NCBI RefSeq assembly: GCF_004519315.1
Contig: NZ_SOZE01000006.1
Span: 1 to 64,000, forward strand
Origin: Mucilaginibacter psychrotolerans
GTDB lineage: Bacteria > Bacteroidota > Bacteroidia > Sphingobacteriales > Sphingobacteriaceae
Length of the DNA: 64,000 nucleotides
Direction of reading: 5' to 3'
Every line of letters starts with the position of its first letter. Position 1 is the first letter of the stretch. Below the pieces are notes generated by a model. It was given only the letters and a program-made list of their open reading frames with translations. It ran no database searches and was not told the origin of the DNA. Below, in pieces: positions 1 through 8,540 of this stretch. Made by a program: the position numbers and the translations under genes.

Positions 1-60
1 CTTGGGCAAATAAGCCATGCACTTTACGAGGTTGGGGGGCAGTACAGGAGAAATATGTAG

Positions 61-149
61 GGGCAGTTTGCAGTTTCCGGTGGGCAGTTTGCAGAAAAAA
101 TCGGCTTTCTATAGGCAGTCTGCTCGGAAAAACCGCCCACTGTAAACTG
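61..149. repeat. Short direct and inverted repeats downstream of the first gene
   Basis: A 13-base unit, GGGCAGTTTGCAG, occurs perfectly at 61-73 and 82-94. A degenerate copy follows near 114-124, and an inverted relative lies at 135-149, so the stretch can fold back on itself. It sits just past the stop of the minus-strand gene that ends at 152 and could act as a termination or mRNA-stabilising structure. There is no clean T-run. Nothing else is visible in bases 1-151. Confidence 0.4.
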
Positions 150-151
150 AA

Positions 152-754
152 TTAAGGTTGCTGTTCCTCGGCGGTGCCTTCGTCTATCAACAATTTGAAA
201 CGTTTAAACATATTGCCTTCTACGTTGATAGATTTAAGTATGCCGCCCAGTCGCCATATTTTACCAGCATTGGCGTTGAGGTCCGCATCTGTCCATTTCT
301 GTTTAAGTACGATGTATTCAAACGCAAATATAGATGTAGCCTTCTTGTTGGCGGCTGTAACAAATAAGGTATCGGCCCCGTTAGAAGTGCTGGTAATACT
401 GTTAAAACCCTGCTTTACAGAAACGGGATGCCCTGGCAGCATGATTGGCTTGCCCACAAAACCAATCACCTTCTTGAGTGCTTCGGGTTTATCAACCTTC
501 CCTAAATCCATCAAGCCCGATTCGGAAAGTATATACATATACCTAAGCATGGCCGCCTGATTGCCATTTTGCTCCGCTGCAGGGATGCTGTTCAAAAGCG
601 ATAGTGACAATTGATTTGCAGGCATCCAGTCTTCCGCCTCAAGGCTGCTAATCAGACTGTCCCATTTTTGGTCGTCAGTTAAGCTTTGCGCCTGGGCAAA
701 GAAACATGCCAACATGAATAATAATATAACCGAAAGCACTTTTTTCATGGTCAA
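152..754 (-). CDS. Small secreted protein of unknown function
   Basis: I do not recognise a family. The 200-residue product starts with a clear signal peptide (two lysines, a hydrophobic core, then A-Q-A-Q-S around residues 20-24), so it should be exported and cleaved. The rest is mixed alpha/beta without cysteines, repeats or an evident catalytic motif. The start is ATG at 754, five bases after the stop of the serine hydrolase gene; an in-frame ATG two codons later (748) is equally usable because the signal peptide keeps its MKK start. The tight spacing implies co-transcription with that hydrolase, so a shared periplasmic role is plausible but unproven. Confidence 0.75.
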   Translation of the reverse strand: MTMKKVLSVILLFMLACFFAQAQSLTDDQKWDSLISSLEAEDWMPANQLSLSLLNSIPAAEQNGNQAAMLRYMYILSESGLMDLGKVDKPEALKKVIGFVGKPIMLPGHPVSVKQGFNSITSTSNGADTLFVTAANKKATSIFAFEYIVLKQKWTDADLNANAGKIWRLGGILKSINVEGNMFKRFKLLIDEGTAEEQQP

Positions 755-759
755 ACTCT

Positions 760-2307
760 TTACTTCGTTTTCGCAAAATCCAAATCCTGGAAATCGTAGC
801 TAAAATCTGTTGCCGGACTGATGGGTTTCATTTTAAGGCCAGTAGGTTTGCCGTTCTCGTCGGTAGTGAACATGGCGAAGGCATCGGCATCCATACTGCG
901 TTTATTCCATTTTACAACGAAAGTGCTGCCTTTATAGTAGAACATTTGCCCGGTTAAATGCGGAGAACGTTTCGATACAAACCAAAGCTGCCCGTCTTTT
1001 TGGCTGATGGTAACATCGCCAAGCCAGTTATCGTGGTAAGTACCTGCGTAAACACTTGCATCTATAGCTGTTTTTTTTTGTTCTTCTACCTGTTTCCAAA
1101 CACCAGCAACCACGTTGCCTGCGCCCGCCGAGCCCGCCTTTTCGGCCTCGCTGTATAGTTTTACCCAGTCTTTACCGCTATCACCAATGTAGCTATCAAT
1201 AATCTCGTTGGTAACAGAACTAAACGCTCCACCCGATTGCTGGTTGGTGAGCACAATGATGCCGAGTTTCAACTCCGGGAATAGTGTTACCTGCGTAACC
1301 ATACCATCTAACCCGCCGGTATGGCTGGCTTTTAAATAGCCTTTTGCATCGTTTAAAAACCAACCCAGTCCGTACCCGGCAAAGTGCGTATTGTACACGC
1401 CGGGACCGGTAGGTAACACCGTTTGTACAGTCCACATGTCGCGGTGAATTCTGCTACTAAATAAACGCTTGCTCAAATCGTCGCCGTATTTGCCATCGTT
1501 CATTTGCATAATGGCCCATTTGGCCAAATCGTTCACACTGCTGTAAATACCGCCTGCAGCATTGGTTGGTTCGCTGGTATTACGGGGGATCACCACCACC
1601 TTGCCATCAACTGGTGCATGGGCATCGATGTAATTTTTGGTGTTTTTGATGCGGCTGTAGGATGCAAAGCTACCTGTCATTTGCAGGGGCTTCATAATGC
1701 GGGTTTCTATAAAATCTTCCCAGCTCATGCCGCTAACGCGGGCAATCACCTCACCTGCAACAATGTATAATTGGTTATCATAATCGAACTTACTACGGAA
1801 ACTGCTCACCGGCTTCAGGTAGCGCAGATTGTGTATGATATCCTTCACCGTAAAATCAGTAGAATCGGGAAATATCATCAAATCGCCGGCACCCAGACCG
1901 AGGCCGCTGCGGTGCGTAAGCAAATCGCGGATGGTGAACTCTGCCGTAACGTACGGGTCGAACATTTTAAACTCGGGGATGTAGTCGGTTACCTTATCGT
2001 CCAATTTCAGTTTGCCTTCATCAACCAAAATACCTATTGCGGCGGTAGTGAAAGCCTTGCTGTTTGATGCGATACCGAACAGCGTATTGGCATCTACTTT
2101 TTTCTGTGTGCGCAGCGAGGCAACCCCATAACCATTGGCATAAACTAATTTCCCATCCTTCACCACAGCTACGGCAATGCCGGGCACGTCGAACGTTTTA
2201 AGCGCGAGGTTTGCCAGGCTATCAATCTTTGCCGGAGCCATCTGGGCGTTTGCAGTGCCTAGCGCCAGGGCCGCAAAAGCAAGGGTAAGTATTGGGCAGA
2301 ACTTCAT
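760..2307 (-). CDS. Secreted class C beta-lactamase-family serine hydrolase
   Basis: A 515-residue exported hydrolase of the beta-lactamase/D-Ala-D-Ala carboxypeptidase/esterase superfamily. A signal peptide ends near residue 21 (A-N-A-Q). The three active-site motifs are present in order: S81-x-x-K84 (SNSK), Y176-x-N178 (YDN) and H329-T-G331. The catalytic domain covers about 25-385. The last 130 residues resemble the DUF3471-type C-terminal domain often attached to such proteins. Family knowledge gives nucleophilic serine hydrolysis of esters or peptides; the true substrate cannot be read and a role in antibiotic resistance should not be assumed. It is first gene of a two-gene unit with the small secreted protein that follows. 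Confidence 0.9.
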   Translation of the reverse strand: MKFCPILTLAFAALALGTANAQMAPAKIDSLANLALKTFDVPGIAVAVVKDGKLVYANGYGVASLRTQKKVDANTLFGIASNSKAFTTAAIGILVDEGKLKLDDKVTDYIPEFKMFDPYVTAEFTIRDLLTHRSGLGLGAGDLMIFPDSTDFTVKDIIHNLRYLKPVSSFRSKFDYDNQLYIVAGEVIARVSGMSWEDFIETRIMKPLQMTGSFASYSRIKNTKNYIDAHAPVDGKVVVIPRNTSEPTNAAGGIYSSVNDLAKWAIMQMNDGKYGDDLSKRLFSSRIHRDMWTVQTVLPTGPGVYNTHFAGYGLGWFLNDAKGYLKASHTGGLDGMVTQVTLFPELKLGIIVLTNQQSGGAFSSVTNEIIDSYIGDSGKDWVKLYSEAEKAGSAGAGNVVAGVWKQVEEQKKTAIDASVYAGTYHDNWLGDVTISQKDGQLWFVSKRSPHLTGQMFYYKGSTFVVKWNKRSMDADAFAMFTTDENGKPTGLKMKPISPATDFSYDFQDLDFAKTK

Positions 2308-2847
2308 CTTGACAATGGTTTTGTTGAGTAGCTAAATATAAGGAAAAGGACCGCTGATTGAAATGATTAAATGATTCCGTTGAATTTTTTGAATGTCAGC
2401 AGAAGAGATTCGGGTGAAAGCGGGCAGAGCGCGGCGAGATTTTGTCTGAACCTTGATTTTTAGGATTTATAGATATACTTGATTTTTTTTTCTACAGTCA
2501 GCAGATAAGCTTCGGACCAAAACGGGCAGAACGTGGTGGGATGTGCGGAGGGAAGGGCATAGCAATACTTGCAGAAGGGAGGGGCGTGCGGGACGCGACA
2601 GCGGGGCAAGATTTTGCAGCCCGTGGTTCTGCCCGCTTTGCAGGGTAAGGCCCGTGCGGCAAAGAAGCCTATCTGCTGACTTGATTTTTTGCTTATTTTT
2701 TATCAAGAAAAAAGAAGTAGCCCCTGAGGCAATGAGCAGCCGATACTTTCATTTAAAAGAAATTCACCTTAATGGGAGAAATCACCCTGCCTATATAAAA
2801 TTGAACTTCCATTTAGCCAAACCCATTGCCACCCTTATCTTTGCTCC
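2308..2847. other. 540-bp intergenic region between divergent genes
   Basis: This gap separates the minus-strand serine hydrolase from the plus-strand pentapeptide protein, so it must hold both promoters, though I cannot place either with confidence. Its middle (2395-2680) is filled by a structured repeat cluster described separately. The two open frames running through it (2467-2706 minus, 2543-2902 plus) follow the repeats and have no protein-like character, so I do not call them genes. Confidence 0.7.
2395..2680. repeat. Compound repeat with long imperfect inverted arms
   Basis: Three related units are visible. Each has a GTCAGCAGA-type end and a CGGGCAGA core. Units start at 2395 and 2497 on the plus strand, and a third ends at 2680 on the minus strand. 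The arms 2497-2512 and 2665-2680 are complementary at 15 of 16 positions, and 2519-2532 pairs with 2626-2639 at 13 of 14, so about 185 bases can fold into one long hairpin. The first unit also carries GATTTTGTCTGAAC (2438-2451), repeated exactly at 5153-5166. The layout suggests a non-autonomous, REP-like dispersed element; no transposase is nearby. Confidence 0.6.
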
Positions 2848-3417
2848 ATGCAATCCCACCTCGAAGACCAAACGTTCACTAAACTCCCCGCTGCACAATT
2901 AAAAGCCGCCCAAACCTACGAACACTGCAAATTCATCGGCTGCGATTTCAATCACGCCACATTAGACGGGCTTGTTTTTATTGACTGCACCTTCCATGAT
3001 TGCAACCTGTTGCTGGCCAGCGTGGGCAATACCGGCTTTCAAAATGTACTATTCAAAGGCTGTAAGCTAAGCGGCGTAAACTTTGGCAAGGCCCGCGATT
3101 TTTTGTTCGAGGTGAATTTTGAGAGTTGCATACTGGATAACGCCATCTTCTCTCAAAAAAAGAACAAGAAAGCAAAGTTTACCGATTGCGCCATGATAGA
3201 AACTGACCTCACCGAGGCCGATCTTACCGAAGCTAAATTCATTAACTGCAACTTGCACCGGGCGTTCTTCAGCCGCACCATTTTAAAAGGTGCCGACTTG
3301 CGTTCTTCCTACAACTTCAGCATCGACCCTGACGATAATGTGGTGAAGAAAGCACATTTCTCGTTGCATGGCTTACCGGGCCTTTTGGGAAAATACGATA
3401 TTAAGATTGAGGGGTAG
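2848..3417 (+). CDS. Pentapeptide-repeat protein
   Basis: A 189-residue cytosolic protein with no signal peptide. From about residue 25 to 155 it is built of five-residue A(D/N)LxX-like steps, clearest in the tandem A-D-L-T-E / A-D-L-T-E near residue 123. Such repeats form a right-handed quadrilateral beta-helix. Relatives include Qnr/MfpA-type DNA-gyrase-protecting proteins, but most have no known function, and nothing here singles out a Qnr role (no obvious loop insertions). The protein is rich in cysteine and phenylalanine at inward positions. The ATG at 2848 is chosen because the repeat fold begins soon after it. It is apparently monocistronic; the polyketide synthase starts 173 bases downstream. 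Confidence 0.85.
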   Translation: MQSHLEDQTFTKLPAAQLKAAQTYEHCKFIGCDFNHATLDGLVFIDCTFHDCNLLLASVGNTGFQNVLFKGCKLSGVNFGKARDFLFEVNFESCILDNAIFSQKKNKKAKFTDCAMIETDLTEADLTEAKFINCNLHRAFFSRTILKGADLRSSYNFSIDPDDNVVKKAHFSLHGLPGLLGKYDIKIEG

Positions 3418-3590
3418 GCAAACGGGCCGGGTGCTGCTTTACAAGCAACTGTTGGCATTAGTTGTTCGTATTGGCTAAACCATCGCTACTGTATTTTACG
3501 TATATGTCATCGTTATGGGATACTTTAGTCTTGGAGAAACAATTTTGCCTTTTATTCTATTACTACATCAATATCATACGCCCCTTTAAT

Positions 3591-4646
3591 ATGCCTTCTA
3601 TAGCTTCAGTATCAGGCGTAAGCCTCCCCTATAAAGTTAAACAACAAGATGTAAAGGCCCAGGCCCGCGCGCTGTTTGTTGAGCATTTCCCGCAGGTTGA
3701 CCGGCTAATGCCCGCTTTCGACAACACGGAGATTGTAACCCGTAATTTTTGCAAGCCCATCACCTATTACGCCGAACCGAACACATTTGAGCAGCGTAAT
3801 GATGATTATATAACCAATGCATTGCTATATTCTGTACAAGCTATTGAAGCAGTTATAGCAAAAGCCGGCATTAATAAAGATGATATTACCGACCTCATCT
3901 TCGTATCCACCACCGGCCTGGCCACGCCCAGTATGGATGCCTTGATCATCAACAAAATGCGCCTCAATCCGCATATCAACCGCATACCCGTTTGGGGCCT
4001 GGGTTGCGGCGGCGGCGTATCGGGCATGGCCAAAGCAAATACCTTGGCCAAGGCAAACCCCGATGCCATCGTGCTGTTGGTGGCAGTGGAGCTATGCTCA
4101 CTCACGCTCATTAAAAACGATTACAGCAAAAGCAATTTTATCGGCAGTAGTCTGTTCAGCGATGGTGTAGCGGCCGTTATTGTGAAAGGCGATCATCACC
4201 AAACCGAAAAGAAAATCAACATCCTCGCAAACAGCAGCAAGCTTTATTACGACTCATTGGAAGTAATGGGCTGGGATTTTAAAGACACCGGATTTAAGGT
4301 ACTCTTCTCCAAAGATATCCCTACCTTCATCCACGAGAACATACGCGGCGATATCGATTCCTTTTTGGCCAAGCAGAATTTGCAGCTAAGCGATATCAAG
4401 AACTTTGTGTTCCACCCGGGTGGCAAGAAGGTGCTGGATGCCTATGCGGATGCCTTGGCAGTAGAGGGCGATTTTTTGCACAACACCCGCCAGGTAATGA
4501 ACGAGAACGGCAACATGAGTAGCGTAACCGTACTTTACGTACTGGAAAAATTCCTGACCGAAGGTTACGAGGACGGCTACGGCCTGATGTTGGCCATGGG
4601 CCCGGGCTTTAGCAGCGAGATGGTTTTATTAGATATGAAAAACTAA
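3591..4646 (+). CDS. Type III polyketide synthase (chalcone/stilbene synthase family)
   Basis: A homodimeric ketosynthase that extends a CoA-linked starter with malonyl units and cyclises it. The Cys-His-Asn triad is visible: C139 in the GLGCGGG context, H275 in FHPGG and N308 in GNMSS. The usual start is the ATG at 3591 (351 residues); an upstream in-frame start at 3462 would add 43 residues unlike the family. Bacterial members make alkylpyrones, alkylresorcinols or tetrahydroxynaphthalene. The next gene, two bases downstream, is an isoprenylcysteine-methyltransferase-like enzyme, the same pairing as BpsA-BpsB in Bacillus and SrsA-SrsB in Streptomyces. That favours a methylated alkylpyrone or alkylresorcinol product. 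Starter-chain length cannot be inferred from the sequence. Confidence 0.92.
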   Translation: MPSIASVSGVSLPYKVKQQDVKAQARALFVEHFPQVDRLMPAFDNTEIVTRNFCKPITYYAEPNTFEQRNDDYITNALLYSVQAIEAVIAKAGINKDDITDLIFVSTTGLATPSMDALIINKMRLNPHINRIPVWGLGCGGGVSGMAKANTLAKANPDAIVLLVAVELCSLTLIKNDYSKSNFIGSSLFSDGVAAVIVKGDHHQTEKKINILANSSKLYYDSLEVMGWDFKDTGFKVLFSKDIPTFIHENIRGDIDSFLAKQNLQLSDIKNFVFHPGGKKVLDAYADALAVEGDFLHNTRQVMNENGNMSSVTVLYVLEKFLTEGYEDGYGLMLAMGPGFSSEMVLLDMKN

Positions 4647-4648
4647 AT

Positions 4649-5149
4649 ATGTTTATCCTCTTTATTGGCTTCGTGATTTTTCAGCGCCTTTTAGAATTAG
4701 TAGTAGCCAAACGCAACGAGGCCTGGGCGCGTAGCCAGGGCGCAGAAGAGTTTGGCAAGGCGCATTACCCCTTCATCGTGGCACTGCACACGCTGTTCAT
4801 CATCAGCATGATAGCCGAGTATTATTTACTTCAAAACGGCGAATTCAACATGATGATGCTGGTGATTTTTCTGGTACTCATCTCGTTAAAAATATGGACC
4901 ATCGGCTCGCTGGGCAAGTACTGGAACACCAAGATATTACGCATCCCCAATTCCATCTTTGTTAAAAAAGGGCCGTATAAACTCTTCAAGCACCCCAACT
5001 ATTTCATCGTCATCTGCGAGATAATAGTAATACCACTCGTGTTCAACCTCTATGCTACGGCTATCGTGTTCACGCTTTTGAATGCCGTTATGCTAACGGT
5101 TAGGATACGCGAGGAAGAGCGGATATGGGGAACAGGAGTTCAGGATTGA
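4649..5149 (+). CDS. Isoprenylcysteine carboxyl methyltransferase-like membrane enzyme
   Basis: A 166-residue integral membrane protein of the ICMT/PEMT-like family. It has about four hydrophobic segments and the conserved C-terminal signature K-H-P-N-Y near residue 115 followed by an R-x-R-E-E-E acidic cluster near residue 155, which bind S-adenosylmethionine and the substrate head group. Its ATG lies two bases after the polyketide synthase stop, so the two are surely co-expressed. In the characterised bpsAB and srsAB pairs the methyltransferase O-methylates the type III PKS product; I infer the same here. A protein prenylcysteine substrate is unlikely in a bacterium. Confidence 0.85.
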   Translation: MFILFIGFVIFQRLLELVVAKRNEAWARSQGAEEFGKAHYPFIVALHTLFIISMIAEYYLLQNGEFNMMMLVIFLVLISLKIWTIGSLGKYWNTKILRIPNSIFVKKGPYKLFKHPNYFIVICEIIVIPLVFNLYATAIVFTLLNAVMLTVRIREEERIWGTGVQD

Positions 5150-5152
5150 ACG

Positions 5153-5166
5153 GATTTTGTCTGAAC
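5153..5166 (+). repeat. Second copy of a dispersed 14-base core
   Basis: GATTTTGTCTGAAC here is identical to 2438-2451, and AT-rich sequence follows in both places. It lies just after the stop of the methyltransferase gene. It is probably a remnant of the same dispersed repeat family. Confidence 0.45.
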
Positions 5167-5293
5167 TCGAATTTTATGACGTAATAGTATCTGCCGTTGG
5201 GCAATTGCTTGCCATTCCTGTTGCTTCAAAAACGTCCATAAACTTATTACCCGCGTATGACCACTCTGCGTTCACCCACAGCAAAATAATCTT

Positions 5294-5323
5294 TAACTTC
5301 GAACAACAAACAATTCGTTTGTT
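5294..5323 (+). promoter_or_regulatory. Candidate msrA promoter and dyad
   Basis: TAACTTCG at 5294-5301 resembles the Bacteroidota -7 element TAnnTTTG and is identical to the one proposed for the blaI-like gene at 48267-48274. It is followed at once by an inverted repeat, AACAAAC (5305-5311) and GTTTGTT (5317-5323), with a five-base loop, at the expected transcription start. I see no convincing -33 element. The dyad could be a repressor site or a 5' UTR hairpin. Confidence 0.35.
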
Positions 5324-5347
5324 CTAGGATTTAACCATAAAACGAAA

Positions 5348-5842
5348 ATGAATACTGAAAAAGCCATATTGGCCGGCGGCTGCTTTTGGGGCGTAGAAGA
5401 ACTCATCAGGCAACAGCCGGGTGTTATCAAAACCGTTGTAGGTTACACCGGCGGCGATGTGCCCAACGCTACTTACCGTAACCACGGCACGCATGCCGAA
5501 GGCATCGAAGTGATATTCGACCCGGCCGTGATATCATACCGCAAATTGCTCGAATATTTCTTCCAGATACATAACCCTACCACCCGCAACAGGCAGGGGA
5601 ACGATATCGGTGCCTCTTACCGCTCCGCAATTTTTTACCTAGACGATACCCAGCGCGACACCGCCATTCAACTGATAGCAGAAATGGACGCCTCGGGCAT
5701 ATGGCCCGGCAAAATTGTGACTGAAGTAGAGCCAGCCGGCGATTTCTGGAACGCCGAAGCCGAACACCAGGACTACCTGCAAAAAAACCCATACGGTTAC
5801 ACCTGCCACTTCGAGCGACCGGAATGGACGCTGAGCGAATAA
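5348..5842 (+). CDS. msrA: Peptide methionine-S-sulfoxide reductase MsrA
   Basis: Repairs oxidised proteins by reducing methionine-S-sulfoxide. The catalytic motif GGCFWG is at residues 10-15 (Cys12), followed by the conserved V-G-Y-T-G-G segment near residue 32 and the Y-x-N-H-G-T-H-A-E region near 43-50. At 164 residues without a signal peptide it is a normal cytosolic MsrA; no MsrB domain is fused and none is adjacent. The ATG at 5348 is the only start preceding the catalytic motif at the usual distance. It is a single gene with its own upstream gap and a strong hairpin downstream. Confidence 0.95.
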   Translation: MNTEKAILAGGCFWGVEELIRQQPGVIKTVVGYTGGDVPNATYRNHGTHAEGIEVIFDPAVISYRKLLEYFFQIHNPTTRNRQGNDIGASYRSAIFYLDDTQRDTAIQLIAEMDASGIWPGKIVTEVEPAGDFWNAEAEHQDYLQKNPYGYTCHFERPEWTLSE

Positions 5843-5867
5843 GCCAGCCGGAAATATATTAGGATAA

Positions 5868-5901
5868 ACAATGCCCTAAATCGGAAGATTTGGGGCATTG
5901 T
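5868..5901. terminator. Hairpin between convergent msrA and NHL genes
   Basis: A 15-base-pair stem (5868-5882 with 5887-5901, one G-U wobble) closes on a GGAA tetraloop. It lies 25 bases after the msrA stop and 20 bases after the convergent gene's stop, so it can serve both strands. The following T-tract is weak (TGGTTT). Confidence 0.75.
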
Positions 5902-5920
5902 TGGTTTGAGGTAGCAAAGG

Positions 5921-7153
5921 TTAATTAAAGGCTACTTTGCTTATTTTATGGGCACCCGAGTTAACGATAAATAAGTTGCCCGATGCGTCGAACGCAATGC
6001 CTAGGGGGCGGCTTGTGGTACCGGTGCCTAAGGGCCCATTAACCGCGGTAGTAGCCGATGTGCCGGTTATCAAAGTGCTTACCCGCCCTAATTTATTGAT
6101 CATCCTGATTTTGTAAAGCGGGGCTATAAAATCTGCGTCGCTAAAAAACACATTTCCTTTCCCATCGGTAGCTAAAGATTGCGGACCAAAAATCCTGGCG
6201 TTTGTACTTTCGCCATCCGTTAGGCCATTTATAGTGCTGCCGATTACTGAAGTAACCACACCGTCTTTCGTTATTTTGCGGATACAGTAATGGTCCGAAT
6301 CTACCACATAGATATCGCCTGTGGGTTGGTCAACAGTGTAGCGTGTCATCACGCCAAATTTGGCCGCGCCGCCTGTTCCATCTACATAACCACGATCAAA
6401 AGTTAAATTGCCTGCAAGGGTGGTAACTACGCCCAGCGGCGTTATCTTCCGCATGGATGACGCATCCGCATAATAAATATTTCCATCCGCATCGGCTGCA
6501 ATGCCATAAGAGTTGCCCGAGAAACGCGCCTCGGCACCCGTGCCATTGGCTAGGCCGCCCGGGCTAATGCTTTGCCCGGCTAAAAGAGAAACGGTATTGT
6601 CGGGGGCTATTTTAGTTACATTGCTTCCAGGTGCCACGTAAAGGTTACCGGCGCGGTCGGCCGCAATCCCCCTGAACTGGTTAGAAGGGACGTGGAGGCG
6701 CAAACTAACGCCCGCCGTGCCGATGGTGTAAATATTGTTCCCGTCTTCGCCATATAGCTGGCCCGAATAATCAAATGCAATCTGGTCTATGCCAACGGCT
6801 CCAAGCGATACATAATCGCTTATGGTAGCTGTGGTTACCTTGAAATCCGCAGCCGAGGTTGCGTCTTTACCATTACTACTGAGCGTAATTTTACCGGTAG
6901 TTGCCGATTCGGGCACGGTTACCACTAGCTCTGTCGCCGATACCGAATTTACCAAAGCAGTTACCCCATTAAACTTTACAATATTATTTGCGGTTACGGT
7001 ATTAAAATTACTGCCGGTAATGGTAACCACAGTATTAGGCAAGCCGCTGGCGGGCGACACGGCTGTGATTGCGACTGATGTTTCGACAGGTTTATCTCCT
7101 TCGCCCGATTTGGAGCAAGAGACGAACAATACGAATGATACAAAAACGGCCAT
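5921..7153 (-). CDS. IPT/TIG plus NHL-repeat lipoprotein
   Basis: An exported lipoprotein of about 410 residues. A hydrophobic stretch runs straight to the lipobox-like F-V-S-C, so the cysteine would be lipidated. Next come one immunoglobulin-like IPT/TIG domain (about 25-110) and four or five NHL-type beta-propeller blades with G-x-x-Y-V-A-D/V-D-S patterns. NHL propellers bind proteins or carbohydrates or act as lyase scaffolds; no catalytic residues can be assigned. The start is uncertain. The ATG at 7153 (or GTG at 7159) gives a signal peptide lacking positive charge, while the out-of-frame sequence just upstream encodes a fitting basic leader (see findings). Confidence 0.8.
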   Translation of the reverse strand: MAVFVSFVLFVSCSKSGEGDKPVETSVAITAVSPASGLPNTVVTITGSNFNTVTANNIVKFNGVTALVNSVSATELVVTVPESATTGKITLSSNGKDATSAADFKVTTATISDYVSLGAVGIDQIAFDYSGQLYGEDGNNIYTIGTAGVSLRLHVPSNQFRGIAADRAGNLYVAPGSNVTKIAPDNTVSLLAGQSISPGGLANGTGAEARFSGNSYGIAADADGNIYYADASSMRKITPLGVVTTLAGNLTFDRGYVDGTGGAAKFGVMTRYTVDQPTGDIYVVDSDHYCIRKITKDGVVTSVIGSTINGLTDGESTNARIFGPQSLATDGKGNVFFSDADFIAPLYKIRMINKLGRVSTLITGTSATTAVNGPLGTGTTSRPLGIAFDASGNLFIVNSGAHKISKVAFN

Positions 7154-7350
7154 TACCACGCAATGGCTCTTTTAAGGTTTAGGAAATTCATGAAGGCTAA
7201 AGTAAATGATTTTTTGTCGCGGGCAAAATTTTTAAGGAAGATGATAACCCGGCAGGATCATACCGGCATTTTGCCTTAGTTCTTAGCGCCCTACCGCAGT
7301 CAGCACAAATATACACCCAAACAAGGGATGCCTGCGCAGCAGACTTACGC

Positions 7351-8529
7351 TCAATTCACCTTTAACGACACGGTAGCTGTAGCCCCGAAACTGATTTTTT
7401 GAGATTTAAGCAATGGCTCGGTATCCCATAAACATTCACGCACCGTTAAAATCTGCTTATCGGGATCCAAAGAGATCAATTGGAACGATAATTTAGTTTC
7501 ATCCTTTGCAGAATACTTGCCCTTCATGGGAGAATCTACCCGGAATACCTTTAAATCAACATCGTCATCCGGCCCCTTATAGGTATAAAACTCGTTATAG
7601 TTGCTGTTGCCATGAAAATATGCTTTGATATTAGGATGTCTTTTCAGGAACGCAACCCATCCCCTTTGCTCTATTGCCGTATTGCCGCCGTTGGCTGTAG
7701 CTACTAAGCCTTCTTTGTAACGTTCTTCCGTGAGGTTTTCGAATTTGTTCTCCTGGGTCATGGTGAACGGTGCAACCGGGTTGGTGAAGTGTTTAGCTTC
7801 ACAGGTGGGCTGGTCGTGCGTAAAAATGATCACCGGAGTAGTGGCCGATACGGTATCGAGGTCCGCCTGCATCCAAATACGCTGGGCGGAATCTGGCCAC
7901 AGGGTTAAAAACATGAAATGCACACCTCCAATGTTTCGCGAGTAGTCTACTTTTTGGGTATGATAGTTATACGTTTCGTTTGTAAGGGGCTGTTTTGGTT
8001 TCAACATCAGGTTGTATATCTTCACCATAGCGGTGGGGTCTGTAGCCGGTGTCATCGGCTTTCCGTATCCGATCGCGTTAGATATATCGTGATTGCCCGG
8101 CGTCACCAATACCTGCGCCCTTTTGCTATCATGCCCTCTCAGTTTAAGGCCATGCAGGTAATCCTGCTCAAATTGCGCCCATGAAGCTGCCGCAATTTGC
8201 ACGCCAGCTTCCATACGGTTGGCTATATCACCCGTTTGCACCACATAATCTACCGCCCCTACCCTTGTGCCGCTGTTAACGCCCGAATCGGCCGGCAAAA
8301 TAATCCCCGGCATGGTGTTCATCTGCGCTATCATGGTAGCGTTTACGCTATGCCCTGTTACCCCCGTGTCGCCCCGGAAGGCTCTGGTTAAACCGTAGTG
8401 CGCATCAGAACTAAATAGCATGTTTACTACCCTTGGCGTTTCTTTTTTTTGCGCGCTAGCAGCCTGCGCTACAAGTAGCAACAACAACAAACGCAGCAAT
8501 TGCCCTGATGTTAGTTTTATGTTTTCCAT
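7351..8529 (-). CDS. Secreted calcineurin-like metallophosphoesterase
   Basis: A periplasmic phosphoesterase of about 392 residues. From ATG 8529 it has a leucine-rich signal peptide ending in A-S-A-Q; the longer frame to 8571 runs into the upstream terminator and is rejected. Metallophosphatase metal-ligand motifs appear in order: D-x-H in S-S-D-A-H, G-D in Q-T-G-D, G-N-H-D, and later T-H-D and F-H-G-N histidines. The substrate (phosphomonoester, nucleotide or phospholipid) cannot be read. It follows, across an intrinsic terminator, the beta-helix lipoprotein and TonB receptor genes in the same direction, which suggests that the three cooperate on a phosphorylated substrate. Confidence 0.85.
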   Translation of the reverse strand: MENIKLTSGQLLRLLLLLLVAQAASAQKKETPRVVNMLFSSDAHYGLTRAFRGDTGVTGHSVNATMIAQMNTMPGIILPADSGVNSGTRVGAVDYVVQTGDIANRMEAGVQIAAASWAQFEQDYLHGLKLRGHDSKRAQVLVTPGNHDISNAIGYGKPMTPATDPTAMVKIYNLMLKPKQPLTNETYNYHTQKVDYSRNIGGVHFMFLTLWPDSAQRIWMQADLDTVSATTPVIIFTHDQPTCEAKHFTNPVAPFTMTQENKFENLTEERYKEGLVATANGGNTAIEQRGWVAFLKRHPNIKAYFHGNSNYNEFYTYKGPDDDVDLKVFRVDSPMKGKYSAKDETKLSFQLISLDPDKQILTVRECLWDTEPLLKSQKISFGATATVSLKVN

Positions 8530-8540
8530 ATCAGTAGATA

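Noticed and set aside
760..2307. True antibiotic-resistance beta-lactamase linked to the BlaI system
   Set aside because: The SxxK/YxN/HTG set is shared by many esterases and peptidases, and the gene is 46 kb from the BlaI-like operon with no operator palindrome in front of it.
2467..2902. Two overlapping open frames in the 2.3-2.8 kb gap (79 and 119 residues)
   Set aside because: They are made of inverted-repeat sequence and show arginine/cysteine-rich, non-protein-like translations.
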